64,000 nt of DNA, taken from contig NZ_QEHM01000015.1 of assembly GCF_003116585.1 (NCBI RefSeq), positions 1 through 64,000 of the forward strand, written 5' to 3'. The stretch is from Albibacillus kandeliae. Its GTDB lineage: Bacteria; Pseudomonadota; Alphaproteobacteria; Rhodobacterales; Rhodobacteraceae. Below, in pieces: positions 1 to 8,127 of the stretch. The notes beneath the pieces are model-generated. The model saw only the letters and a program-made list of their open reading frames with translations. It was not told the origin of the DNA and did not search any database. Made by a program: the position numbers and the translations under genes. Numbering within the stretch: the first letter of the stretch is position 1; every line of letters starts with the position of its first letter.

Positions 1-2
1 TC

Positions 3-224
3 AGGGCAGGTTCATCAACCGACAAAACCGCCATTGTCTTTTGCAATGACCCGGAACTTGTCTCGACGGACACCCCGCACGGACGCTTGGACTTTTTACA
101 GATAATCGGCATCACCGCGAGTGAACTTGGCGATCTTCAAACGAAGAGTATTTCCCCCCAAGCCCTGATCGACAAGAAGGCAGTCAGTCATCCACTTCTG
201 ATCACGGCACTTGTTGAGAAGTAA
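3..224 (+). CDS. Suppressor-of-fused (SUFU)-like protein, C-terminal end only
   Basis: The frame is open from the window edge to a TAA at 222-224 and gives 73 residues. The segment reading GRLDFLQIIGIT followed by an acidic stretch (ASELGDLQ) resembles the conserved core of bacterial suppressor-of-fused domains, which have a G-x-(V/L)-x-FLQ-hydrophobic-x-(G/P)-I-T pattern, preceded here by a NDPELVSTDTPHG turn. In bacteria this family is frequently an immunity protein for polymorphic toxins (established for the family; inferred here). The gene body lies outside the window, so neither start nor partner toxin can be seen. GC content is lower than in most genes to the right. Only the last third of the domain is visible, so the assignment is moderate. 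Confidence 0.5.
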   Translation, partial: RAGSSTDKTAIVFCNDPELVSTDTPHGRLDFLQIIGITASELGDLQTKSISPQALIDKKAVSHPLLITALVEK

Positions 225-828
225 TACTTCCGTATTGCCAGTGATCACTAAAGCAGACGTTCATCTGTCAGCGGAGCCCGTCCGCTTCGTCCGCACTGCG
301 GATTTCTGGCTCCTGGGCGACGCTGCGCGGTCCTGTAAAAGTCCGGTTTGGGGAAGCTGCCCTGCGGCGTTGGAGATCTAGGCGAACGGCAGGTCAGGGC
401 CGGAAGCGTCATGTTGCTACGCCTGGGTGGTTCGGCGGTCCGCCGCAGCGCCGCATGACCGCTTGGAGCCCAAGGCGGTCATTACTATTTCTCGCTGCGT
501 GCGCATGCAGCACTAAGATCGCCGCAAGTGCGTTCTCTTAGACGCTGCAAGGCGGTGGGAAACCCGGCCATTCAGACGGTTGACCAGGCGCGCGACCCTC
601 AGGGCGAAAATGACAGCAGCGGTAGAAAAGCGGATCGATGATCTAAATGCCAAGCAGCGCCAAGAGCAGATACCCGTGATTTCTTGCGTTGAGCTGTGTT
701 CGTGGGCTTTCTATGGATTAAGCTATGCAGTAGAGTTTGTTTGTAAGGTTTGATCAACCATATAGTCCAACTTGTATGCTATGAGGCGATGTTGAGCTCA
801 CAAACTAAAAAAGGGTGCGTTATTCTAG
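225..828. other. Gene-free stretch with a palindromic element
   Basis: About 600 bases with no convincing gene. A 47-codon ATG frame at 610-753 has no ribosome-binding site and no recognisable motif, so it is not called. Base composition falls from GC-rich on the left to AT-rich after about position 640, which leads into the AT-rich gene pair. An inverted repeat lies at 455-482. Confidence 0.5.
455..482. repeat. Intergenic inverted repeat
   Basis: ATGACCGC at 455-462 is the reverse complement of GCGGTCAT at 475-482, with a 12-base centre rich in TTGG/CCAAG. The form (ATGNCCGC, GAGCCCAA core, GCGGNCAT) resembles palindromic intergenic repeats I associate with Rhodobacteraceae genomes. No T-run follows, so it is not called a terminator. 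Confidence 0.4.
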
Positions 829-1146
829 ATGACAGATACTGATATTCACGAGGCTTTGGCCGAAGTTGGCGCTGATTTGTTTACACGTACCTCGTTGGGG
901 GCTCGCCGTCCAAATAGGGATCGCTTGATTTTCATCGCCGTTGAGATGTTGAAATCTAAGATTTGCCCTTACAAGAAGGAAATTTTAGAGAAAGTGTCGT
1001 CGTCGGAAGCCAATGTGATTACTGCATTGGCAGAGATCTTTGTAGGCGTCTCACAAGTTCCAGGCTTATACGTTTGCCTCCAAGCAATCGCAAAAATTGG
1101 TGTTGAGCGCTTCTGCGAAGATCCCATGGATGCCATGGGGCTATGA
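829..1146 (+). CDS. Hypothetical 105-residue protein, first gene of an AT-rich pair
   Basis: I do not recognise this protein. It is small, predicted mostly helical, with no signal peptide or membrane segment and a short charged middle (KSKICPYKKEILEK). Its stop overlaps the start of the next gene by four bases (ATGA at 1143-1146), so the two are probably translated as a coupled pair. Codon use is clearly AT-richer than the flanking GC-rich genes, which points to separate acquisition. The ribosome-binding site is weak: an A-rich run with GGG at about 808-815 lies roughly 14 bases upstream. Because it is small and precedes a larger enzyme-like protein, a regulatory or antidote role is possible, but nothing in the sequence proves it. 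Confidence 0.55.
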   Translation: MTDTDIHEALAEVGADLFTRTSLGARRPNRDRLIFIAVEMLKSKICPYKKEILEKVSSSEANVITALAEIFVGVSQVPGLYVCLQAIAKIGVERFCEDPMDAMGL

Positions 1147-2306
1147 CGTTTTCTTCGGCATTTACTGGCGAAAGTTCTCGTTTTGTCAATTCGTTCGGGG
1201 CCCCATTCCCGATGCATCAAGATCCTTATTGCGCTCACGCTCAAAGAACTTTCCAACAGCAACTTTTGGGCCTTGAAGGACTTGTTAATCAGAATGGGAG
1301 GCAATTTTTAGCCTCATGTGAAGTTGTCGAGTCGTATGACTTCAACGCGTTCGCTACTGTTGATGAAGAACAGTTTTATATGGGCCACGATCTTGGGATG
1401 ACAGCCCTGATCGCAGAAGTGTCCATATTTTGTGCGCTTATAATGAGAAATGGTGATGTCGCAGAAGATTTAGCACCGCACTTTCAGCTCATTTGCAATA
1501 ATAAGTGGCATCTTCTGTCAGAAGGGAATCCGTACAACTTTAGTATTCTACAGAAAATATCAATGATTATTGACGAGCAGACAGATTTCTTTCCCGATGT
1601 TCTCTATATTTCGAACATTCTTCATGCATTTGTCCTAAATCACGAGCTGCACCACATCATATTTGGACATGTTGAGTTATTTTGTGATAATGGTCCGAGA
1701 GCCTATCTTGGAGAGAGGAAAAGTGAAATCTCGAGTTCCAACCGTCGCGAGCTGATCTTGTGTGCTGAAACCATAGCCGATTTTTCCTCACTATCCACAC
1801 TGCTGCTTCATACGCAAAACGACGGTAATTATCTTGGGAACTCGTTTAAAAGTCAGTCAGCTTCATATGCGGCCATTCTTCTGGGTCTTCAGATGCTATT
1901 TGCCAGTTGGAATACATTTGAATTAAACGATTGTGGCGAGGATTACTACGCATCCGTGAGCAAAGGGGTCTTGCGGCTGCGTGAACATGGTGGACAGCAC
2001 CATCTTCTCATGCCTGATCGTCTGTCTGTTTTGATGACGTCAATTGTTGATCAAAAGTTGAAGCCAAAATCCATGCAGACGGCAGAACTAACAGCAGGTC
2101 TTGTACTTGCAGGAAAACTGTGGCCGCGTGTGTGTTCTCTATCCACGGAATTTCGTGTAGTGCCAGATGTTCTTGCTGGGACTTTTTGGTCTTCAAGAGC
2201 TGATCAGCACTATCAGTTCTGGTCAGGTCGAGTTCTTCCAGAATTGTCTAGGCTTTGCGAACGTTATAGGTTCCGAGGAGAAAAGATCATCAGCTACATT
2301 GACTGA
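1143..2306 (+). CDS. Putative gluzincin-type zinc metallopeptidase of unknown role
   Basis: 387 residues, probably cytoplasmic, with no signal peptide. Residues 167-171 read HELHH, a clean HExxH zinc motif, followed by G175-H176. About 37 residues later ETIAD (209-213) supplies the ExxxD element that carries the third zinc ligand in gluzincins such as M48 and ImmA/IrrE-like proteins. The rest of the chain resembles nothing I can name. It is the second gene of an AT-rich pair, overlapping the 105-residue gene by four bases. The motif and downstream Glu are seen; that it binds zinc and cleaves peptide is inferred. Proteins of this layout are common in toxin-immunity, stress and defence settings, but the true substrate is unknown. 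Confidence 0.55.
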   Translation: MTFSSAFTGESSRFVNSFGAPFPMHQDPYCAHAQRTFQQQLLGLEGLVNQNGRQFLASCEVVESYDFNAFATVDEEQFYMGHDLGMTALIAEVSIFCALIMRNGDVAEDLAPHFQLICNNKWHLLSEGNPYNFSILQKISMIIDEQTDFFPDVLYISNILHAFVLNHELHHIIFGHVELFCDNGPRAYLGERKSEISSSNRRELILCAETIADFSSLSTLLLHTQNDGNYLGNSFKSQSASYAAILLGLQMLFASWNTFELNDCGEDYYASVSKGVLRLREHGGQHHLLMPDRLSVLMTSIVDQKLKPKSMQTAELTAGLVLAGKLWPRVCSLSTEFRVVPDVLAGTFWSSRADQHYQFWSGRVLPELSRLCERYRFRGEKIISYID

Positions 2307-2921
2307 GTTAGGTGACTAAGTTCTCGTCAAACTTGGATTTTCGCCAGAAACAACCAGTGCGGATCTTCGAACCAAAGCCCACATTTTCGGTGCTTATCGA
2401 ATTTTCTAAGCAGACCTCGCTGCACTATGTTTGAGAGGCAGCCAAGTCCCGCGTCTCGATGGCCAAACCAAGACGCAACGAAAGCACTGTTTCGATCCAA
2501 GCGAAATTGGCACCCACGAATGGCCGGTCTCGCGACATCCGCTGCGCCGCGTCGATTGGTGTGCCGCACGTGCAAGCAAATGCTGCGGCAGCGAAGACTG
2601 AAAATCCAAGGTCGGGTTTGTCCGCTCTGCTGACGTTGGGTTGTCAGTCCATGCTGCACGATGCCACCGATGTCCGGTATGGGGAGGCTGCGCCGCGGCG
2701 AGACCCAACCTGGCGAATGTCCGTTCAGGGCCGGTTGTGTCAGTCAGGCCGGGGGCCGACCTCCTGGTTGCTATGTCCGCTTCCTGCGCAAACGCGATAC
2801 TCATGCGCGTGCAGCATTTCGGCATAGATCGAATAGAAGAACTGACAACAAACCTTCGCTGCCAAATCGACCAACAGCGGCTTCGGTCAATCCCGAGCAA
2901 CCCGCCGGAGTTCAGGACAGA
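2307..2921. other. Gene-free stretch
   Basis: Several overlapping open frames exist on both strands, but none has a ribosome-binding site, recognisable motif or consistent codon bias. The segment separates the AT-rich pair from the remains of a leftward operon and is probably decayed intergenic DNA. Confidence 0.45.
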
Positions 2922-3187
2922 CTAAGTTCGCGAGCTTTGAGCGCGGCTCCTACGCAGTTCCGCACCTGCAGCTTTTTGAGGATGTTCGTCGTGTAATTCT
3001 TGATCGTCTCCTCCTGTAGCTCAAGGGCACCGGCGATCTCCTTGTTGTTCCGGCCGAAGGCGAGGTGGCGCAAAATCTCGGCCTCGCGCACCAGCTTTCA
3101 ACGCCGCGAGCAAATCGTCGTCCGCTTCGAAAACGGTCAGCATCATGATGGCCACGGCCGGAAAGGGCCGCGCGTGATCGATACCTC
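2922..3187 (-). pseudogene. Remnant of a NarL/LuxR-type response regulator
   Basis: Read leftward, about 3100-3187 encodes FPAVAIMMLTVFEADDDLL followed by AALKAGARG, the end of a receiver domain (beta-4, the conserved Thr after MML, then the ALKAGA region). At about position 3100 the frame changes, and 2922-3099 encodes REAEILRHLAFGRNNKEIA and then TIKNYTTNILKKL, a complete LuxR-type helix-turn-helix ending in a stop at 2922-2924. The linker between receiver and DNA-binding domain is missing, as is the first part of the receiver. This is best read as a regulator destroyed by internal deletion. It lies directly behind a truncated sensor-kinase-like start, so it was probably the response regulator of that pair. 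Confidence 0.7.
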
Positions 3188-3266
3188 AAGCCGCGCGTTT
3201 GACAGAACTGCACCGACCGGTGCCGCAGGTTATGTGAAGATGAGCCACGTTGGGGCAGAGGTGCGC

Positions 3267-3374
3267 TCAGCGTATGGCGAAAGCGAAAACGAGCAGGCAG
3301 AGCAGGAATGCCACCACCCGGGTTGATATACTGAACCGTCGCCGGAAGCTCGTGGAGCGGAAGGGATCAGTCAT
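3267..3374 (-). pseudogene. Truncated N-terminus, probably of a sensor histidine kinase
   Basis: The start codon lies inside the end of the upstream reductase gene (ATGACTGA, eight-base overlap), so it was translationally coupled to it. Only 35 residues remain: a basic, Ser/Arg-rich leader (FRSTSFRRRFSIST) and one hydrophobic helix (RVVAFLLCLLVFAFAI) before a stop. This is what the first transmembrane helix of a membrane sensor kinase looks like. The response-regulator remnant just downstream on the same strand supports that reading. The kinase identity is inferred from position and layout; it could instead be a genuine small membrane peptide. Confidence 0.5.
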
Positions 3375-4671
3375 AGGCGAAACGCTCCGATAGTATGCGG
3401 TTCGACGGGGTTCCTCGTTCGAGTAAGTGGTCCTCGACGAGCTCCATCATTGCGGTCGGGCCGCAGATGACAAAGAGCCAGTTCTCGAATTCCTCAGGCG
3501 AGAAGCAGCGGTCGAGCAGAGCCTCGTCGATGAAGCCGATCTCACCGGCCCAATCCTCGGGTGGTTCCGACAGGACATGGGTCACGTCCTCGGTTTCGAG
3601 TTCCTCGCGATAGGCGATCTGGTCCAGGGTGCGGTTCCCGTAGATCAGTCTGCGCGGCCTTAGGTCTTCCATGAGGCGCATCTGCCGCAGAATGCTGAGC
3701 AGAGGCGCAAGACCCACGCCGCCTGCGATCAGGGCGACACCCGGTTCGCTTCGATCTGTGATGGTCATGTTGCCAAAGGGGCCGTCGATGTGGGCCAGTG
3801 TTCCCGGCGCGATCTGCCCGATAGCGCGGGTGAAATCGCCCAGTTCCTTGATCATGAAGCTGACGTCCGGCCCGGATGCCGGGGCGGAGCAGATGGAAAA
3901 GGGATGTTCCTGCAGCGGGCGTATCTGGTGGCCGAGTTTCAGCCAAACGAACTGCCCGGCCTCGAAGTCGATACCCGTGTGGCCGTTCGGCGTCAGGGTG
4001 ACCTGCCATTGCCGGGGTGTCAGTTGCGTGACCGAACGAACCCGCCATGGGCGGGCCCGGCCCAGGACCGAGCCGCGCAGGTACACGACCAGCAGCGACC
4101 CGATGGCGATGCCTGCCATTCCGATCCAGGTCCAGGTCAGCAGCGGCTGCGAGGCATAGCGCCCGGCATAGACCGCGTGGTGGAGGACCAGAAGAACGAT
4201 GATCAGGGCGAACACCCCATGGGTCAGGCGCCAGGTCTCGTACCGGTAACCGAGCTGGACGCGGCCGATGGCCATAAGGAACAGGGCGGGCAGTAGGAGG
4301 AAGCCAAGGACACCTGTGGCGAGATAGGGGAGATCGGTCGTTATGGTCAGCTGCCGGGTCGGGTCCCAGGGGTGCGGGCCATCGGCTGGGGTGCCCTGAT
4401 AGAGCAGGGGATGAAGGATCGCAAAGACCAGCGCCAGCCGGGCCATTACCTGATGGAACCGCATGGTCAGGTCCATGCCGATCCCGTTCGATACCCTCTT
4501 GAAGCGGCCGGAGAGCATGAATTCCACGAGGATCATTGCAAAGGCGACGATACCGAGGGCGGTGGCGAGCTCCTGGTGGAAGGTACGAGGCGGCCACCCG
4601 AGTTGCCAGGACAGGACCAGCGGGAGGGACACCACCAGAAGGTACGCCAGTATGAACGCAATGTGCCTCAT
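3367..4671 (-). CDS. Ferric-reductase-like flavocytochrome (NAD(P)H oxidoreductase)
   Basis: 434 residues. The N-terminal half is a six-helix ferric reductase-like membrane domain. His73 and His87, and His151 and His165, sit in two helices with a 14-residue spacing, the pattern that holds two b-type hemes in FRE/NOX enzymes. The C-terminal half is a ferredoxin-NADP reductase module, with an FAD segment around QEHPFSICSAP and a nucleotide-binding AGGVGLAPLLSIL. It should move electrons from NAD(P)H through FAD and heme across the inner membrane to an unidentified acceptor. It lies 86 bases downstream of the beta-CASP gene and overlaps the kinase-like remnant, so it was part of a leftward operon behind an FNR-like box. 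Confidence 0.85.
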   Translation of the reverse strand: MRHIAFILAYLLVVSLPLVLSWQLGWPPRTFHQELATALGIVAFAMILVEFMLSGRFKRVSNGIGMDLTMRFHQVMARLALVFAILHPLLYQGTPADGPHPWDPTRQLTITTDLPYLATGVLGFLLLPALFLMAIGRVQLGYRYETWRLTHGVFALIIVLLVLHHAVYAGRYASQPLLTWTWIGMAGIAIGSLLVVYLRGSVLGRARPWRVRSVTQLTPRQWQVTLTPNGHTGIDFEAGQFVWLKLGHQIRPLQEHPFSICSAPASGPDVSFMIKELGDFTRAIGQIAPGTLAHIDGPFGNMTITDRSEPGVALIAGGVGLAPLLSILRQMRLMEDLRPRRLIYGNRTLDQIAYREELETEDVTHVLSEPPEDWAGEIGFIDEALLDRCFSPEEFENWLFVICGPTAMMELVEDHLLERGTPSNRILSERFAYD

Positions 4672-4757
4672 GTCCGCTGCCTGTCTGTCCCGCCTGCTGG
4701 GCCGTTGCCGCCGCGCGCATTTCAGCGTTGCCCCGCGTTATGGGGTAGCGCGGGCGG

Positions 4758-6137
4758 TTAGAGTTCGAATGTCTGCCCCATGTTCGGTGTCCGGACCACT
4801 TGCCCGTCCAAGGACCGGGCAAAGCTGTCCATCGCCGTGTGCTCGCCGTGCACCAGGAACGTCTGCCGGGGGCCCCTGAGGCTCCTGTGCCATTCGAGTA
4901 GTCCGCCACGTCCCGCATGTGCGGAAAACCCGTTGACGGTGTGCAGGCTCGCCCGGACAGGGATCTCGTCGCCGAAGAGCTTTACTCTGCCGGCCCCGTC
5001 AATTAGCCGCCGCGCCAGAGTTCCCTCTGCGGCATAGCCGACGAAGATCACACTGCAGTCGGCATGGGACAGGTTGTGGCGCAGGTGATGGCGAATACGG
5101 CCGCCGGTGCACATACCTGAACCGGCCATGATGATCGCCCCGGACCGGACATGGTTCAGCGCCATGGAGTCCGAAGCGTCCCGGGTGAAATGGAGGCCGG
5201 GAATCCTGAAGGGGTCCTCGCCGTCGTGGATCATGCGAGCCAGTTCGGGGCGCATCGCCTCCGGATGGCGGGCAAAAATCCGGGTGGCCGAGACGGCCAT
5301 CGGGGAATCCAGGTAGATGCTTTGTCCGCTCTCGATGACGCCACTCTCGATCCCGAGGCGCAGGTACCAGAGAAGTTCCTGCGCACGTTCAAGCGCGAAG
5401 GTCGGAATGATGACATTGCCACCGCGATCGGCCGCTTCGCTCAGCACATCGTGGAACTCGCCGATCGACGCTTCCAACGTGCGGTGGTCGCGGTCTCCAT
5501 AGGTGGTCTCCATGACGACGGTGTCGAGGTCCTGCGGCGGGTCGGGATCGTTCAGAAGGGCGCGCCCGTAGGAGCCGATGTCGCCGGAGAACAGGACCCT
5601 GCGCTGCTGGTCTCCCTCGGTCAGCTCCAGGAGGATCGAGGCCGAACCGAGGATGTGACCGGCGTCGTGAAAGGTGGCGGCAACGCCGGGACACAGCTGG
5701 ATGCGCTCGCGGTAGGTCGCCACCCGCCCGAACTGCCCCGCCGCGTCGAGCGCATCGACCGCATCATAGAGCGCCTCGTAGTGGCCGCCGCGCTTGCCGT
5801 GGCGATGCTGGTGCCGCGCTTCCTCTTCCTGGAGGTGTGCCGCGTCCAACATCACAAGCCGGGCAAGGTCACGGGTGGCCGAGGTCGAGATGATTTCTCC
5901 GGTGAAGCCGCGCTTGACCAGCAGCGGGATGCGGCCGCAGTGGTCGAGATGGGCATGGGTCAGCAGTAGCAGATCAATCTGCCGGGGGTCGAAGCCAAAG
6001 TCGCTGGCGTTGTCGTCATAGAGTTCATGGGACCCCTGGAACATGCCGCAGTCGATCAGGATTAGTTTGCCCGCGGCCTCGATGAGGTGACACGAGCCGG
6101 TCACCTGCCGGGCAGCACCGTGAAAGGTGAGCTTCAT
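4758..6137 (-). CDS. MBL-fold beta-CASP nuclease (RNA-processing exonuclease family)
   Basis: 459 residues from the chosen start. The metallo-beta-lactamase zinc motif HAHLDH is at 61-66, followed by DAGHILGSASILLEL and SGDIGS. The beta-CASP part follows, with VIIPTFALERAQELL, SGMCTGGRIRHHL and a C-terminal SAHAGRGGLL and LVHGEHTAMD. This is the layout of CPSF/RNase J-related RNA exonucleases. The start at 6137 was preferred over an in-frame ATG at 6155 because GGGAGG lies about ten bases upstream of 6137. It heads a leftward unit with the flavocytochrome and has an FNR-like box about 90 bases upstream, suggesting induction at low oxygen. The RNA substrate is unknown. Confidence 0.88.
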   Translation of the reverse strand: MKLTFHGAARQVTGSCHLIEAAGKLILIDCGMFQGSHELYDDNASDFGFDPRQIDLLLLTHAHLDHCGRIPLLVKRGFTGEIISTSATRDLARLVMLDAAHLQEEEARHQHRHGKRGGHYEALYDAVDALDAAGQFGRVATYRERIQLCPGVAATFHDAGHILGSASILLELTEGDQQRRVLFSGDIGSYGRALLNDPDPPQDLDTVVMETTYGDRDHRTLEASIGEFHDVLSEAADRGGNVIIPTFALERAQELLWYLRLGIESGVIESGQSIYLDSPMAVSATRIFARHPEAMRPELARMIHDGEDPFRIPGLHFTRDASDSMALNHVRSGAIIMAGSGMCTGGRIRHHLRHNLSHADCSVIFVGYAAEGTLARRLIDGAGRVKLFGDEIPVRASLHTVNGFSAHAGRGGLLEWHRSLRGPRQTFLVHGEHTAMDSFARSLDGQVVRTPNMGQTFEL

Positions 6138-6224
6138 CTGGTCATTCCCTCCCATTTACCGGCCGTTCGAGTCCGGCGGACCGGCCTCCCGGTGCTGTTG
6201 TCGCCGACCTGGTCATTGCCCACC

Positions 6225-6238
6225 TTGATGGAAGTCAA
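6225..6238. promoter_or_regulatory. FNR/FnrL-like binding site
   Basis: TTGAT-GGAA-GTCAA matches the FNR consensus TTGAT-N4-ATCAA at nine of ten positions. It lies between the P-type ATPase stop and the beta-CASP start, about 94 bases before that start, a reasonable place for an activator site. It implies oxygen-responsive control of the nuclease and flavocytochrome. Confidence 0.55.
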
Positions 6239-6264
6239 TGACAGTCGGAGATCGGGTGCGCGGC

Positions 6265-8127
6265 CTAAGTCGCGGCATCGCCCGAAGGGGCTTCCGGTCT
6301 GATCCTCAGGGCACGCAGCGCGTTCAGGATCACAGCCACGTCGATGGCCTCCTGCAGGACTGCGCCCTCGACGGGTGTCAGGTGACCGAGGGCGGCGACC
6401 ACCATCCCAATCACCGAGAGGCCGATCCCGGCCACGACGCTCTGCAGGGCGATACGGCGCGCGGCCTGGGCGATCTCGATGCCGGGCAGCAGTCGGTCGA
6501 CCCGGTCGACCAGCAGCACCACGTCCGCCGCTTCAGCCGAGGCGGCGGCCCCGCGGGCTCCCATGGCGACGCCGACATCGGCGGCGGCGAGTGCAGGGGC
6601 GTCGTTCACCCCGTCGCCCACCATCATGACTGGTCGGTTTTTGCGCTCGGTCAACACAAGAAGCACCTTCTGGTCGGGGGTCAGCCCGGCGCGGAGGCCG
6701 TCGAGTCCGAGCCCCTCGGTGACCCTGCGAGCCACCTCGACGCGGTCTCCGGTCGCCAGCAGGATGCGTTCGACGCCTTGGTTGCGCAAGCGTGCGAGCA
6801 TCTGCTGCGAGCCCTCGCGCAGGGGGTCGGCCATCACCAAGTGGCCCGCGGTATGCCCGTCGACGGCTACCGCGACGATCACCGCGCCGACCTCCTGCGG
6901 AGGCTGGTCATCGCTTGTCCGACCGATCCGGCGCGCGACGAAGGTGTCGCCCCCGACCATCACGCGATGGCCGTCGATGCCTCCGACGACTCCCTCACCG
7001 GGGATCTCGGCGACCTCGGAGGGCAGGGACAGGACCAGGCCACGGGACTGGGCCGCGGTGACCATGGCCTGGGCCACCGGGTGTTTCGACGCCTGATCGA
7101 GCGAGGCCGCAAGGCGCAGGACTTCGTCGTCGCTGAACGCGCCGTGGGAGTGGATCGACACGATCTGCGGGCGACCGTCAGTCAGCGTGCCGGTCTTGTC
7201 GAGGATCAGGGTCTTAATGCGGGCCATGGTCTCGAGCGGCGCCGCACCCTTGATGAGCACGCCATACTGCGCAGCCCTCGACAGGCCGGCGACCAGCGCG
7301 ACCGGAACCGCAAGGATCAGCGGGCAGGGCGTGGCGACCACCAGAACCGCGACGGCCCGGATCGGGTCGTCGGTCATCCACCAGGCGCCGAGGGCGATGA
7401 GCAGCGTGACTGCCAGGAACCCCAGCGACCAGCGGTCGGCGAGGCGAGACATGGGGGCCTTTGACCGCTGCGCGTCTTCGACGAGACGAATGATCCCCGC
7501 ATAGGTGCTCTCGGAGGCGCGCCGCAGGGTCACGATCTCGAAGGCATCGCCGGCATTGGTGGAGCCGCTCATTACCTCGGTACCTTCGAGCGTGGACACC
7601 GGCATCGACTCGCCGGTCAGGGCCGAGGTGTCGATGAAGGCCTTTGCCGAGTTCACCGTACCATCGACCGGCACCACGTCGCCCTGGCGGATCAGCAGGA
7701 GATCTCCCGGTTCGACCTCGTCCAGCGGGATCTCTTCCAAGGTCCCGTCGCGCTTGCGCATCGCCGTGCGGGGGACTCTCGCCAACAGGGCGAGCATTTC
7801 GCGACGGGCGCGGCCCTCGGCAAAGCTCTCCAGGAATGTTCCGCCGGAATACATGACCGCGACCACGGCGGCAGCCAGCGTTTCTCCGAACGCGAGGGCG
7901 AAAGACATGGAGACCGCCGCGATGATGTCGAGCCCGACTTCCTCCCGGGCGATGGCGCGCAGGACCTCGACTACCAGCGACAGCAGCGCGGGAAGCACGC
8001 AGACAAACCATGTGATGTTGGCGAGGTCGTGCCGTCCTGTCAGCCAGAGGAGGCCGCCTGCGACGAGACCTCCCAAGGCAATGATCAGGACGATTGCCTT
8101 CATCCGGTCGGGGAAGGTGTTGTCCAA
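6265..8127 (-). CDS. Heavy-metal translocating P1B-type ATPase, TPCP subgroup
   Basis: 620 residues, without an N-terminal metal-binding HMA domain. The order is two or more N-terminal helices, the actuator loop with TGES at 171-174, the translocation motif TPCPL at 266-270, the phosphorylation site DKTGT at 310-314, an ATP-binding SKHPVA segment, the GDGVNDAPALAAADVG hinge and two C-terminal helices. It exports a transition-metal ion from the cytoplasm using ATP. The usual CPC or SPC of the intramembrane motif is replaced by TPCP, so copper, zinc or cobalt specificity cannot be assigned from the standard groups. It precedes the beta-CASP gene on the same strand with a 127-base gap that holds the FNR-like box. 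Confidence 0.88.
   Translation of the reverse strand: MDNTFPDRMKAIVLIIALGGLVAGGLLWLTGRHDLANITWFVCVLPALLSLVVEVLRAIAREEVGLDIIAAVSMSFALAFGETLAAAVVAVMYSGGTFLESFAEGRARREMLALLARVPRTAMRKRDGTLEEIPLDEVEPGDLLLIRQGDVVPVDGTVNSAKAFIDTSALTGESMPVSTLEGTEVMSGSTNAGDAFEIVTLRRASESTYAGIIRLVEDAQRSKAPMSRLADRWSLGFLAVTLLIALGAWWMTDDPIRAVAVLVVATPCPLILAVPVALVAGLSRAAQYGVLIKGAAPLETMARIKTLILDKTGTLTDGRPQIVSIHSHGAFSDDEVLRLAASLDQASKHPVAQAMVTAAQSRGLVLSLPSEVAEIPGEGVVGGIDGHRVMVGGDTFVARRIGRTSDDQPPQEVGAVIVAVAVDGHTAGHLVMADPLREGSQQMLARLRNQGVERILLATGDRVEVARRVTEGLGLDGLRAGLTPDQKVLLVLTERKNRPVMMVGDGVNDAPALAAADVGVAMGARGAAASAEAADVVLLVDRVDRLLPGIEIAQAARRIALQSVVAGIGLSVIGMVVAALGHLTPVEGAVLQEAIDVAVILNALRALRIRPEAPSGDAAT

Noticed and set aside
610..753. 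47-codon ATG frame before the AT-rich pair
   Set aside because: No ribosome-binding site, no motif, and it straddles the composition change.
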